Source: an uncultured Oscillospiraceae bacterium
Lineage (GTDB): Bacteria; Bacillota; Clostridia; Oscillospirales; Oscillospiraceae
Direction: 5' to 3'
DNA length: 40,583 nt
Assembly (NCBI GenBank): GCA_944385405.1
Contig: CALWXB010000015.1
Span: 1 to 40,583 of the forward strand
A model generated the notes under the pieces. It worked only from the letters and a program-made list of their open reading frames with translations. It searched no databases and was not told the origin of the DNA. Each line of letters starts with the position of its first letter. Position 1 is the stretch's first letter. The translations under genes and the position numbers were made by a program. Shown here piece after piece: positions 16,287 through 24,388 of the stretch.

Positions 16287-17359
16287 GTCCGTACCCCCCT
16301 TCCGCACAGTTGGCGCAAATAGTCCAGAGACTGCTGCTTCAGCTCTTCCACCCGTTCCCACTGCTTCCCCGGGCCCATATCGGATTCCAGGGTGGGAAGC
16401 AATCCGGACGGATCAGAAATGATCCGTTCTGTCAGGCCGATGTCTGCCAACAGGGATGAGATCTTGTTGATGCGGTTTTGCTCTGTGGGATACGCCACAA
16501 AATTTTTCCGGAATTTCACGGAGAACACCGCGCCGTGGAAAGTGCCGGTGATCACCGCCTGGGCGTACCGGAACATGCTCACCCACTCCCACGGCGTGAG
16601 ATTTGTGGTGGAGCCGTCATACCAGGGCGCCTGCTCTCCGGCTCCCAGGATCAGCCAGCCCCGCTCTCCGGCATAGGCCCGCACCTCCCGGATCTGTGCC
16701 TCCGTCAGCTTGCAGTCGTAGACCAGCAGATAGGGCCGGTTCCGATAGGGATTTTCGGCCTGCCGCACCTCCGCCTCGTAATCGTACAAAAGCGCCGGAT
16801 CCAGCACCCGAAGCGGCGTCCTGCCGGTCATGGCCCGGACGAAGGCGTCTGTTCCCGCATCCCGGGAGGAGAGGTGCTCCATCCTCTTCAGCGACGCCTG
16901 GATCTGCGGCGGAAGGGTCTCCCAATGGGTACTTCTCCCCACGCTGGGCGCATAGACGGCAAGGGGCGTCCGCTCCACGCCGCAGCCGAACTTGACGGGC
17001 GCGTAGCCGTAGTCCTCAAAATCCCACACCTCGTCGCTGCCGATGATCAGCCGGTCCAGCCCCAGCCCGTCGATCTGCGCGCCGGAGCGGACGCGCTGCG
17101 TCCGGGGAAGGGTCTTTTCGAATCGTGCCAGCGTGGCACACTGCCGGAGCCGCTGGCAGTAATTGCTCCAGTCGTCCTTTCCACGCCGGAACCGGACCAC
17201 ATGGATGATGTTCCGCAGCAGATGGTAGGAGTTGATATAGTTTACCAGACACACCGGCTCTCCGCTCAGCTCCCCCACCACCCGCGTCAGGGCATACGCC
17301 TGGAGAAAGGCCCCGTAATTTTTCACATAGTGGTGCGTTAAAATGCCGATCCTGCCCAT
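16283..17359 (-). CDS. Polysaccharide pyruvyl transferase family protein
   Basis: 358 residues. The family pattern is clear: IGILTHHYVKNYGAFLQAYA at the N terminus, LIIGSDEVWDF in the middle and AVITGTFHGAVFSVKFRKNF near the C terminus (the G-x-F-H-G segment). These enzymes use PEP to add a ketal-linked pyruvate to a sugar, giving the polymer negative charge; relatives include CsaB and EpsO-type proteins. It overlaps the GT4 gene upstream by 22 bases and the GT2 gene downstream by four. Some members of this family act as glycosyl- or other transferases, so pyruvylation is likely but not proven. Confidence 0.85.
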   Translation of the reverse strand: MGRIGILTHHYVKNYGAFLQAYALTRVVGELSGEPVCLVNYINSYHLLRNIIHVVRFRRGKDDWSNYCQRLRQCATLARFEKTLPRTQRVRSGAQIDGLGLDRLIIGSDEVWDFEDYGYAPVKFGCGVERTPLAVYAPSVGRSTHWETLPPQIQASLKRMEHLSSRDAGTDAFVRAMTGRTPLRVLDPALLYDYEAEVRQAENPYRNRPYLLVYDCKLTEAQIREVRAYAGERGWLILGAGEQAPWYDGSTTNLTPWEWVSMFRYAQAVITGTFHGAVFSVKFRKNFVAYPTEQNRINKISSLLADIGLTERIISDPSGLLPTLESDMGPGKQWERVEELKQQSLDYLRQLCGRGVRT

Positions 17360-18570
17360 TCCGTCTTTCCTTCCATGACGTTTTCATAGATCTCCAGCAG
17401 CTGCTGGCAGTACTTTTCCAGGGTGATCATGTTTTTCCGCTCCTCCACGCAGCCCTGGTACATCGTCCGGAGCCGGTCCTCATCCCCATAGAGCGTCTGT
17501 ACCTCCCGGCGCAGCGCCTCTGCGGTGGCCTCCTTCAGCAGCACGCCTGTCCGGCCGTCCAGGATCAGCTCCTGCGTCCCGCCCAGCCGCGTGCCGATGA
17601 CCGGCGTCCCCAGAGACTGGGCCTCCAGCACGGACAGGGGGCAGTTTTCATACCACACCGACGGATACACGCAGAATTTCGCCCGGCGGATATAGTCGTT
17701 CAGCGCCTCACCTGTCTGAAAGCCCACGAACCGGACATTGGGCACCTCCAGGCACAGCGCCTCCATGGGGCCTGAGCCTGCGATGACAAAGGGGATCTCC
17801 GGCAGGCTCCGGCACACCTCCAGCAGCATGTGGATGCCCTTTTCCTCGGAAAGACGGCCGAAGTACAGCACGTAATCTCCCCGGTCCCGGGCAGGCTGGG
17901 CCGAGAGGTCCAGATCGATGAAATTGTGGATGGCCACGGTCTTGCCGCGGAACACCGACCGGCGGTGCAGCATCTCCTGCAAAAAGCGGCTGGGGCAGAT
18001 ATAGCAGCGCACCTGCTCATAGTTCTGCCGGTGCCGGTAGAGGCTTCCCTCCAGGCTGCCGATGACGCTCTTTGCCCGGGAACCATGGATACAGCTGTGG
18101 CGGGCACAGTTCCAGGGGCTTCCCTCCACGCACTCTGTGCAGATCCGGTTCTCCTGTACCCGGTACAGGAGGTGATTGGGGCAGACCATCTGATAATCGT
18201 GCACCGTCTGCACCACCGGCACGCCGCACTCCGCCGCCGCATCGATCACCGAGGGCGTCAGCTGGAAGTTGATATTGTTGAGATGCACGATGTCCGGCTG
18301 AAATGCCCGGATCAGACGCACCAGCTTCCGCCTGGCCTCCCCGGAATAGACGATACGCGCGGGGTACAGGACCCGATCCAGGCTTTTCCCGTGGAAATCC
18401 ATATTGGTGGTGGTCAGATCCAGCCGATTGCCTACCGTGTTCCGGCGGTCGTACATACCGAAATACTCCACCGTATGGCCGTTTTCGCTGAGCCACCGGC
18501 CGATTTTCAGGAAATAGGTCTCCGCGCCTCCCCGTGGATACAGGAATTTATTCACCATCAGGATCTTCAT
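17338..18570 (-). CDS. Family 4 glycosyltransferase
   Basis: 410 residues, GT-B fold. The N terminus KILMVNKFLYPRGGAETYFL carries the acceptor-domain glycine motif. The donor domain has YFGRLSEEKGIHMLLEVC and YENCPLSVLEAQSLGTPVIG with the E-x7-E pair. Residues about 130-175 hold a cluster of five cysteines (CPNHLL, ICTECVEG, NCARHSC), seen in a GT4 subgroup and possibly metal-binding. The ribosome binding site is GAGGGGGAG. It acts on the cytoplasmic face in repeat-unit assembly; donor and acceptor are unknown. Confidence 0.88.
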   Translation of the reverse strand: MKILMVNKFLYPRGGAETYFLKIGRWLSENGHTVEYFGMYDRRNTVGNRLDLTTTNMDFHGKSLDRVLYPARIVYSGEARRKLVRLIRAFQPDIVHLNNINFQLTPSVIDAAAECGVPVVQTVHDYQMVCPNHLLYRVQENRICTECVEGSPWNCARHSCIHGSRAKSVIGSLEGSLYRHRQNYEQVRCYICPSRFLQEMLHRRSVFRGKTVAIHNFIDLDLSAQPARDRGDYVLYFGRLSEEKGIHMLLEVCRSLPEIPFVIAGSGPMEALCLEVPNVRFVGFQTGEALNDYIRRAKFCVYPSVWYENCPLSVLEAQSLGTPVIGTRLGGTQELILDGRTGVLLKEATAEALRREVQTLYGDEDRLRTMYQGCVEERKNMITLEKYCQQLLEIYENVMEGKTEWAGSAF

Positions 18571-18588
18571 CCGGGCTCCCCCTCAGTT

Positions 18589-19704
18589 TCAGGTTTTTTG
18601 ATACAGCTGCAGCGTCTGCTGGGTAATGGCATCCCAGTTATAGGCAGAGAGCACGTGCTCTGCCGCCCGGGAGCGAAGATCCTCCCGGCGGGCCTCGTCT
18701 GCCAGCAGGGATCCCAGCTCTTTGCGCAGGTCCTCCACGTCTCCGTGGCAGAAGCAGACACCGCAGTCTCCCACTACGCTCCGGTTCTCCGGGATATCGC
18801 TGACCAGACAGCAGTTGCCGTAGCTCATGGCCTCCAGCAGCGCCATGGGCATCCCCTCCAGGTCACTGGGCAGGATGAAGATCTGGGCGTACTGGAAAAG
18901 GGCGCGCAGCCGTTCTCCCTCCACGAATCCCGTCATATGGATGCGGGGATCCTCCTGCGCCATGGCGCGGATCTTCTCCAGATAATCCTCCGTGTGAGAG
19001 GCTCCGCCGGCGATCACCAGCGGAACATCCGTCTGGATCTTCCGGTAAGCCTCGATCAGGTAATGCAGTCCCTTTTCCGGTACGATCCGTCCCAAATACA
19101 GCAGATACCGCCCGGGGACCAGGCCCATGGCCTCCACCGTCTCCCGCGCGGCAGGGACCGGCTCCGAGATCCCGTTGGGGATCAGCCGGCAATCCCGCCC
19201 ATAGGTCGTCCGGATATAGTCCCGGTTTCCCTCCGAAAGAACGATCAGCTCGTCGGCGCATTTGGCCGCCATTTTCTCTCCGAAACGAAGGTATGCCGAC
19301 GCCATGCCGCCCCATTTGCTCCGCATACTGTCGATACCGTGCAGCGTGGCCACTGTCCGGATGCCGAAGAGCTTCGCCAGCGGCAGTGCCGCACAGGGAC
19401 CGGAGGCATGGAAATGGATCACATCATAGTGTCCGAACAGGGCTCGGGCCGTGGCCAGCCAGGAGTAGATCAGCGCGTTGAAGCCCTTCACCTCCAGGGT
19501 GGGGACGGAGATCAGCCGGATCCCCTGATAGCTCCTGCCATGATATGTAGGAAGATCCTTTCCGGACACATGCCCTCCGCGCCGGTTATAGACATCCACC
19601 TGGTGGCCGGCCTGCACCATGCGCACCGCCAGCTCCTCCACCACGACTTCGATCCCGCCTTCCCGCGAGGGAACACGCTTGGCTCCGATCATGGCAATCT
19701 TCAT
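18589..19704 (-). CDS. Family 4 glycosyltransferase, rhamnosyltransferase-like (DUF1972-type N terminus)
   Basis: 371 residues. The N terminus KIAMIGAKRVPSREGGIEVV is typical of the GT4 subgroup with a DUF1972 domain, which in streptococcal capsule loci includes rhamnosyltransferases acting second after the priming enzyme. The donor domain shows YLGRIVPEKGLHYLIEAYR and ILPSDLEGMPMALLEAMSYG with the E-x7-E pair. The ATG at 19704 follows GAGAGGAG; the frame extends 11 codons upstream without a better site. A 304-base untranslated stretch precedes it. Its position directly after the priming transferase fits addition of the second sugar (inference). Confidence 0.86.
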   Translation of the reverse strand: MKIAMIGAKRVPSREGGIEVVVEELAVRMVQAGHQVDVYNRRGGHVSGKDLPTYHGRSYQGIRLISVPTLEVKGFNALIYSWLATARALFGHYDVIHFHASGPCAALPLAKLFGIRTVATLHGIDSMRSKWGGMASAYLRFGEKMAAKCADELIVLSEGNRDYIRTTYGRDCRLIPNGISEPVPAARETVEAMGLVPGRYLLYLGRIVPEKGLHYLIEAYRKIQTDVPLVIAGGASHTEDYLEKIRAMAQEDPRIHMTGFVEGERLRALFQYAQIFILPSDLEGMPMALLEAMSYGNCCLVSDIPENRSVVGDCGVCFCHGDVEDLRKELGSLLADEARREDLRSRAAEHVLSAYNWDAITQQTLQLYQKT

Positions 19705-20008
19705 CTTGCAACCGCTCCTCTCCGGCAATCTCCACATACTGCAGGAGACTGCACCTCTTCATGCACAGCTTTTTCTCCGCCCAACCACGGCGGAAGAAGG
19801 CGCACAGCCATCTCAGGCGGCACCCGCACAGCTCCGGCAAGAACCTTCTAAAAAACGCAAAGAGACGTGGCCCGCAGCCCTGATGGGAAACAGCGTAAAA
19901 CGCCATTCCCATCAAGGCTGCAAACCATGTCTGCAAATCACTTTCTTCCGAAAGTCTATTCACATGATGGGTCTTTCGCCGTCCGCGCCGCCGGGGCGGA
20001 ACAACGAC
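19705..20008 (-). other. 304-base noncoding stretch within the EPS operon containing a large hairpin
   Basis: I find no convincing gene here. The dominant feature is an inverted repeat of 16-base arms (19874-19889 and 19906-19921, core gatgggaa/ttcccatc). The only non-Watson-Crick position would be a G-U pair in the minus-strand RNA but a C-A mismatch in the plus-strand RNA. A smaller GCGT/ACGC stem lies in its loop. A T6 tract follows only 19 bases beyond the stem, so it is not a standard terminator. It separates the first EPS gene from the other thirteen and could attenuate, process or stabilise the transcript. Confidence 0.6.
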
Positions 20009-21391
20009 TCAACAGGCGCCCCGCTTCCTCAGTACGCAATATACCGTCTGGAAAATGATCTTCACATCCCGGAATAGGTTCCAGCCGTCGATATAGCTGA
20101 CATCCAGCTGGACCACATCATCAAAATTCGTGATCTCACTTCTTCCGCTGACCTGCCACATACCGGTAATCCCCGGCTTGATGCTGATCCGCCGCCAATG
20201 GCTGGTATCATACTGCGCCACTTCATCCGGCGTAGGCGGACGAGTCCCCACCAGACTCATGTCATTGATCAAGACATTGAACAGCTGCGGCAGCTCGTCG
20301 ATACTGGTTTTGCGGAGGAAACGCCCCACCCGGGTGATCCGGGGATCATCCTTCACCTTGAACATCCGGGCATCGCTCATCTCATTCTGCTTCATCAGCG
20401 CCTGCTTGCGCGCCTCAGCATCGGTGTACATGGTCCGGAATTTATAGATTTTAAAGTGACGGCCGTTCATGCCCACCCGCGTCTGAGTAAAGAGCACCGG
20501 GCCCGGAGAATCCAGCTTCACCGCAATGGCTGCCGCCAACATGATGGGAGAGAATACAATGGTCCCCACAATGGAACCCACGATGTCCAGTGCCCGCTTG
20601 ACGATCTGCTCGCCCTCGTTGAGGGAAATGGTATGATACACCACCACAGGATATGTACCCACTGCGGAGACATAACAGTTGCTCTTCTCCGCCCATGCGT
20701 GGTCGATGACCAGCTCCACCGTGATACCCATGCCGATGCACAGATTGATGGCGTCCGCAAATTTCTCCCGCTCTTCCTCCATGAAGCATACCTCGTCAAC
20801 GGCATGTGCCCGAAGGTATTGCTCAAACCGCTCCGTACGCTCCGCGTCAGTCCCGGCCAGCATCTCCTCTTCCGTCAAGAAGCCTACCACTTTGATCTGC
20901 ATATTGGTCTTGTTGATGTAATAGAGATACTTTTCGTAGGTCTTTTCAGTCCCGATCATCAGGAGCCGGGTGGTGTATTTGCCGGTGAGCCTCTGCCCGA
21001 CTTTGTGAAAAACCTGGGTCCCCAGGATCAGGGCGACATAGCTGCTGAGCAGGAAGGTCAGCACGAACCTGTTGGAGATGGCCGCCTCCCCGGCCATGTT
21101 CTGCAGAAACAGCAGCACGAAGCCAGCCAAGAGAAATGCCCATGTGTTGTACTTGAAGATCCGGTCCGGATAATAAAAGGTGGTCTTGTTGTAGACCTGC
21201 ATCGCCATATTAGCCAGGATATACAAGACCTCAAACAGGAAGAGCGCAAAGAGATTCATTTTCGCCCAGTGGACGATGCTTCTGAGATCCGTGGTCAGCA
21301 GCAAAGACACCAGAAACATGCACGCGCACAAACTGGCGTCAAAAAAGATCTGAATCGCATTCGTATCAGCGCCTTTATTCGACCTGTGCAT
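20009..21391 (-). CDS. Undecaprenyl-phosphate sugar-1-phosphate transferase (priming enzyme, CpsE/WbaP family)
   Basis: 460 residues. The N-terminal part has about four to five membrane helices (20-125), a soluble Rossmann-like middle (TTRLLMIGTEKTYEKYLYYI), and a fifth helix at about 265-285. The C-terminal catalytic domain is canonical: VKLDSPGPVLFTQTRVG, KIYKFRTMY, SIDELPQLFNVL, DMSLVGTRPP and PGITGMWQVSGRS. These enzymes load the first hexose-phosphate or derivative onto undecaprenyl phosphate. The ATG at 21391 (MHRSNKG) follows GGAGGGG; the frame is open to 21541 but that stretch is probably leader. It is the first gene of the EPS operon. Confidence 0.92.
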   Translation of the reverse strand: MHRSNKGADTNAIQIFFDASLCACMFLVSLLLTTDLRSIVHWAKMNLFALFLFEVLYILANMAMQVYNKTTFYYPDRIFKYNTWAFLLAGFVLLFLQNMAGEAAISNRFVLTFLLSSYVALILGTQVFHKVGQRLTGKYTTRLLMIGTEKTYEKYLYYINKTNMQIKVVGFLTEEEMLAGTDAERTERFEQYLRAHAVDEVCFMEEEREKFADAINLCIGMGITVELVIDHAWAEKSNCYVSAVGTYPVVVYHTISLNEGEQIVKRALDIVGSIVGTIVFSPIMLAAAIAVKLDSPGPVLFTQTRVGMNGRHFKIYKFRTMYTDAEARKQALMKQNEMSDARMFKVKDDPRITRVGRFLRKTSIDELPQLFNVLINDMSLVGTRPPTPDEVAQYDTSHWRRISIKPGITGMWQVSGRSEITNFDDVVQLDVSYIDGWNLFRDVKIIFQTVYCVLRKRGAC

Positions 21392-21609
21392 CTCGACCCC
21401 TCCATGCATCAAACTTCCCCGGGCACCCGCTCCCTCCGCCTGTGCCCGAAACTGCCGAACGTCCTCACGCCGTTCCTTCTCCAGCGGGCCTTTCTCCATG
21501 CAGATCCGCATGCTGCGTTTCTGGAAAAAGCCCCGCGTCAATTCCCTATTTTTTCAAAAAACTTTTTTCTTTCAAAAATGTAAAAAACTTGTAACCGCCT
21601 AAGGTTCCA
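21392..21609 (-). other. Long 5' leader of the EPS operon
   Basis: About 218 bases between the predicted transcription start and the ATG at 21391. The first 60 bases are very A/U-rich, with repeated GUUUUUU and GAAAAAA runs. The rest is GC-rich, with a possible GGGCAC/GUGCCC stem near the coding start. I see no terminator or known riboswitch. Alternatively the frame open from 21541 is translated and the leader is shorter. Confidence 0.4.
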
Positions 21610-21615
21610 TTAAGG

Positions 21616-21645
21616 ATTATGCCATACAATACTGTGGCTTGTCAA
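21616..21645 (-). promoter_or_regulatory. Main promoter of the EPS operon
   Basis: On the minus strand TTGACA (21640-21645), an 18-base spacer and CATAAT (21616-21621) form a near-consensus SigA promoter. It is the only strong minus-strand promoter I found upstream of the 14 EPS genes, and the surrounding 150 bases are AT-rich noncoding sequence. The promoter of the divergent phosphoesterase gene was not recognisable. Confidence 0.8.
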
Positions 21646-21846
21646 TGTAGAGCTTGCCAAAAAAGCCACTGAAATTTCCTATTTGTTGGGAAGAATTCTA
21701 TTTTTAGTAATATTTTGTCATACTCACATACCATTGTTATTTTGGCCGGAAAATTTCGCCTCGACATTTGATGGGATTTGTGCTAAAGTAGGCACATTAA
21801 CCGGTGTATCTGGCGGAATATGAGGTTTATTTCAGCGAGGTTTTGC

Positions 21847-22680
21847 ATGCATCACATCCACTTGAAAAAATGGCTGCTCCGCGCGCTTCTCCTGTTTTTA
21901 CTACTTTTGATCTGCTTTGGCTTCTACAATCCCCTGACGCTCGTCCGGTATGAGGTTTCCAGTTCCGATCTTCCAGCCGGGCTGGATGGCTACCGGATCA
22001 TCCAGATCTCCGACCTGCACAGCACGCAGTTCGGCCAGCAGCAGAATACCTTGATTCAAATGATCCGGGAGGCACAGCCGGACCTGATCCTGCTCACCGG
22101 TGACATCATGGACAAGCACGACACTGACCTGGAACAAGTGCAGATGCTCCTGGAGGGGATCACCCAGCTCGCCCCTGTCTACGCTGTGGCCGGAAACCAC
22201 GAATATACAAACTATTCCCTCTATGTAGAGCTGAAAGCGCTCTATGAGCGGTATCATGTGGCGGAACTGGAGGACACGGGACAGCTTCTCCTCCACAACG
22301 GGGAACGGATTTATCTCTATGGTATCGGCGCCCTGCATGCAGAAGATCTGGAAGAGGGCCTTCCGCTCTCCATTCCGGATCCTCCGGAAGATTGCTACGG
22401 GATCCTGCTCTATCACTTTTCCATGGACTTTGAGGCCATCGCAGCAGCACAATCCGGCTATTCCCTGCTGTTCACCGGACACAGCCATGGCGGGATCATC
22501 CGTCTGCCCCTTCTGGGCCCCCTGATCTCCAACGACGGGACACTTTTCCCGAAATATGCCGGCGGCCTCTATGAACAAAATGGATTGACCATGGTGGCCA
22601 GCCGCGGCATGGGAAAATCCTTCATCCCCCGTTTCAACAACCCCATGGAGTTGGTCTGCGTCACACTGACTGCCGGATGA
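21847..22680 (+). CDS. Membrane-anchored metallophosphoesterase (YkuE/YaeI-like)
   Basis: 277 residues. An N-terminal anchor (LLRALLLFLLLLICFGFY) precedes a calcineurin-type domain with all metal-binding motifs: IIQISDLHS, LLTGDIMD, VAGNHEY and LFTGHSHGG. Relatives hydrolyse UDP-diacylglucosamine, teichoic or lipid-linked phosphodiesters at the membrane; the substrate here is unknown. The start at 21847 has GCGAGG six bases upstream; an ATG at 21820 gives nine more residues with a weaker site. It is monocistronic, diverges from the EPS operon and ends at a strong terminator, so a role in envelope polymer or lipid-carrier metabolism is possible. Confidence 0.85.
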   Translation: MHHIHLKKWLLRALLLFLLLLICFGFYNPLTLVRYEVSSSDLPAGLDGYRIIQISDLHSTQFGQQQNTLIQMIREAQPDLILLTGDIMDKHDTDLEQVQMLLEGITQLAPVYAVAGNHEYTNYSLYVELKALYERYHVAELEDTGQLLLHNGERIYLYGIGALHAEDLEEGLPLSIPDPPEDCYGILLYHFSMDFEAIAAAQSGYSLLFTGHSHGGIIRLPLLGPLISNDGTLFPKYAGGLYEQNGLTMVASRGMGKSFIPRFNNPMELVCVTLTAG

Positions 22681-22684
22681 ATTC

Positions 22685-22722
22685 AAAAAATGCCGTACAG
22701 CCTGCGCTGTACGGCATTTTTT
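22685..22722. terminator. Bidirectional terminator between phosphoesterase and spoIIR
   Basis: A perfect 17-bp inverted repeat (22685-22701 with 22706-22722, loop CTGC), starting with A6 and ending with T6. It lies between convergent genes and overlaps the first two bases of the spoIIR stop codon. Confidence 0.93.
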
Positions 22723-23362
22723 ACGGTTCAAACCGTTCCCGCAGAGCCTCCCACAGCTCCACAGCCTTGAATTTCAGCACGTAGCCCCGGTCCTCCTCCG
22801 TAATGAGGGAGACCTCCTCTTCCGAAAGTCCTCCGGCCATGGCCGCAGCGGGCACGTCCGCCGCAGCGGCAGTGCACAAGGGCGGGAACACCACGCACCA
22901 CCAATTCTGTCCCCCGCCTTCTCCGATGATCACCCGCAGTGCCAGATACGTTCCGGCCGGCAGAGTGAACCCCTCATACTCCCGGGTGGGAAAAACAGTC
23001 TCCTTCAGCTCCACCCGGACGGGATAGTCATATCCGGCAGCAGCGATCTCCTCCGCCGCCACCCGTTCCAGCTCCAGCAGATCCCCCCGGAGCAGCGCTT
23101 CCGCTTCCGCCCGGTCGGCAGACCGGGCCAGCAGGCCTTCCGCCCGCTCCAACACCTTGTCCCGTACCCGGAGCTTCAAGGCCTGGTCCTCCTCTGAATC
23201 GGAATTGGCCAGCACGTGGAGCCGCACCACCTTATCCGCCAGCTGGTCCCGCGCCCGCAGCGCCATGCCGCCGGTGAGCAGCAGCGCCGCCAGACCCAGG
23301 AGTATCGTCACACGCAAAAGCACCCGTTTTCGGGGAGCCGTTTCTGCCGTTTTCATGCGCAT
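22721..23362 (-). CDS. spoIIR: Stage II sporulation protein R
   Basis: 213 residues. SpoIIR is made in the forespore, exported, and triggers SpoIIGA to process pro-SigE in the mother cell. The N-terminal anchor (VLLRVTILLGLAALLLTGG) is followed by the family core VVRLHVLANSDSEEDQALKL and VRDKVLE. Further on come LPAGTYLALRVIIGEGGGQN and WWCVVFPPLC, both characteristic. The start at 23362 follows AAAGGA. Its presence shows that the organism encodes endospore development. Confidence 0.95.
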   Translation of the reverse strand: MRMKTAETAPRKRVLLRVTILLGLAALLLTGGMALRARDQLADKVVRLHVLANSDSEEDQALKLRVRDKVLERAEGLLARSADRAEAEALLRGDLLELERVAAEEIAAAGYDYPVRVELKETVFPTREYEGFTLPAGTYLALRVIIGEGGGQNWWCVVFPPLCTAAAADVPAAAMAGGLSEEEVSLITEEDRGYVLKFKAVELWEALRERFEP

Positions 23363-23377
23363 CGCGTTCCTTTCTCT

Positions 23378-23420
23378 GGATGTCTACGGACATCCTGGAC
23401 CAAAACGCGATGTTTTATAC
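23378..23420 (-). promoter_or_regulatory. Possible forespore (SigF/G-like) promoter and leader hairpin of spoIIR
   Basis: On the minus strand GTATAAA lies at about 23416-23420 leftward and a GG-rich element about 15 bases downstream, a loose match to the SigF consensus (GTATA and GGnnAnAnT). The -10 part is poor. A perfect 7-bp hairpin (23378-23384 with 23389-23395) sits just before the ribosome binding site. Confidence 0.25.
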
Positions 23421-23437
23421 ATGGGATGGAAATTTTT

Positions 23438-24301
23438 TCAATTTCTCCACACATCTGTCCGGGTGAGCGGCCGGGCAAGATAGGTCTGGGCATACTGCCG
23501 TCCCAGCGCCTCCGCCGCCACGCCAGCGGTCTCTTCTTCCCGGAAAAGGCCGAATACGGTGGGTCCCGAGCCGCTCATGGCGGCATTCAGTGCTCCCAGC
23601 TCCCGAAGGCGCTTCCGGATGGCGAACACCTCTCCGTATTCCGGCGGCAGCACCTGCTCGAATACGTTCCCCAACCGGGCAGCCACGCCATCCAGGTCCC
23701 CCTCCGTCAAGGCCTTCTGCATCCCGTCGATGTCCGGACGGCAGCGCAGCTCCCCGCCGTCCACCCGGGCAAAGAGGCTCCCGGTGGGGATGCCGAAGTC
23801 CGGCTTGCACAGCACCAGGAAGCAGTCAGGCAAGGGCGGCAGATCTGTCAGCACCTCGCCCCGTCCCTCGGCCAAAGCCGTACCGCCCCGGACACAGAAG
23901 GGCATATCGCTGCCCACGGAGAAGCCGATGCGCTCCAGGATCTTTTCCGGCAAGTCCGGAGCGTACCGCTCCCGCAGGATCCGCAGCAGCGCCGCCACGT
24001 CCGCGCTGCCGCCGCCCAGGCCCGCATAAGCCGGGGTGCGCTTGTCCAGCCTGACCCGCAGTCCCGGCATAGGCCTCCCGATCTCCGCGAAAAACGCCTC
24101 CGCCGCCTGCTGCTCCAGCGTGACCTTCCCTGCCGGAACAAAATCCGACTCCAGCAGGAATCCGCTCTCCGCCTCCTCCAACGACACCATATCGCACAGG
24201 GACACCGTCTGCATCACCATCCGCATGTCGTGATAGCCGTCTTCCCGGCGGCCCAGGATATCCAACGCCAGATTCACCTTGCACGGAGCTGCCCTTTTCA
24301 T
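23438..24301 (-). CDS. ispE: 4-diphosphocytidyl-2-C-methyl-D-erythritol kinase IspE
   Basis: 287 residues, normal size. IspE phosphorylates CDP-ME with ATP in the non-mevalonate isoprenoid pathway. It begins KRAAPCKVNLALDILGRRED, with the catalytic Lys8 and the substrate-binding GYHDMRMVMQT. The GHMP-kinase ATP loop is PAYAGLGGGSADVAALL (90-106), and the C-terminal motif is MSGSGPTVFGLF. The start at 24301 has GGGGAAGGACC upstream. spoIIR follows 75 bases downstream on the same strand, an arrangement common in Clostridia. Confidence 0.96.
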   Translation of the reverse strand: MKRAAPCKVNLALDILGRREDGYHDMRMVMQTVSLCDMVSLEEAESGFLLESDFVPAGKVTLEQQAAEAFFAEIGRPMPGLRVRLDKRTPAYAGLGGGSADVAALLRILRERYAPDLPEKILERIGFSVGSDMPFCVRGGTALAEGRGEVLTDLPPLPDCFLVLCKPDFGIPTGSLFARVDGGELRCRPDIDGMQKALTEGDLDGVAARLGNVFEQVLPPEYGEVFAIRKRLRELGALNAAMSGSGPTVFGLFREEETAGVAAEALGRQYAQTYLARPLTRTDVWRN

Positions 24302-24355
24302 GGTCCTTCCCCACTTTCCCGTTGATCTCAGAAAGATTTTATCACACCCGCAGGC

Positions 24356-24387
24356 AAAAAAAAAGCGGGGAGCCGTTCCGGCTTCCC
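24356..24387 (-). terminator. Terminator of the 50-residue membrane protein gene
   Basis: On minus, GGGAAGCC (24380-24387) pairs with GGCTCCCC (24367-24374) with one mismatch, then a T9 tract (24356-24364). It lies two bases after the stop of the small gene. Confidence 0.75.
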
Positions 24388-24388
24388 G

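Noticed and set aside
16283-17359. Considering the pyruvyl transferase family protein as a plain glycosyltransferase
   Set aside because: The N-terminal HHYVKNYGA pattern and ITGTFHGA segment match the pyruvyl transferase family rather than GT-A or GT-B enzymes.
17830-19851. Open frame of 673 codons on the plus strand opposite the two GT4 genes
   Set aside because: Shadow of the glycosyltransferase genes; no promoter, no ribosome binding site and no domain.
19586-19963. A 125-codon minus-strand frame in the gap before the GT4 gene
   Set aside because: It runs into the GT4 coding region in another frame, has no ribosome binding site and is explained by the hairpin-bearing noncoding gap.
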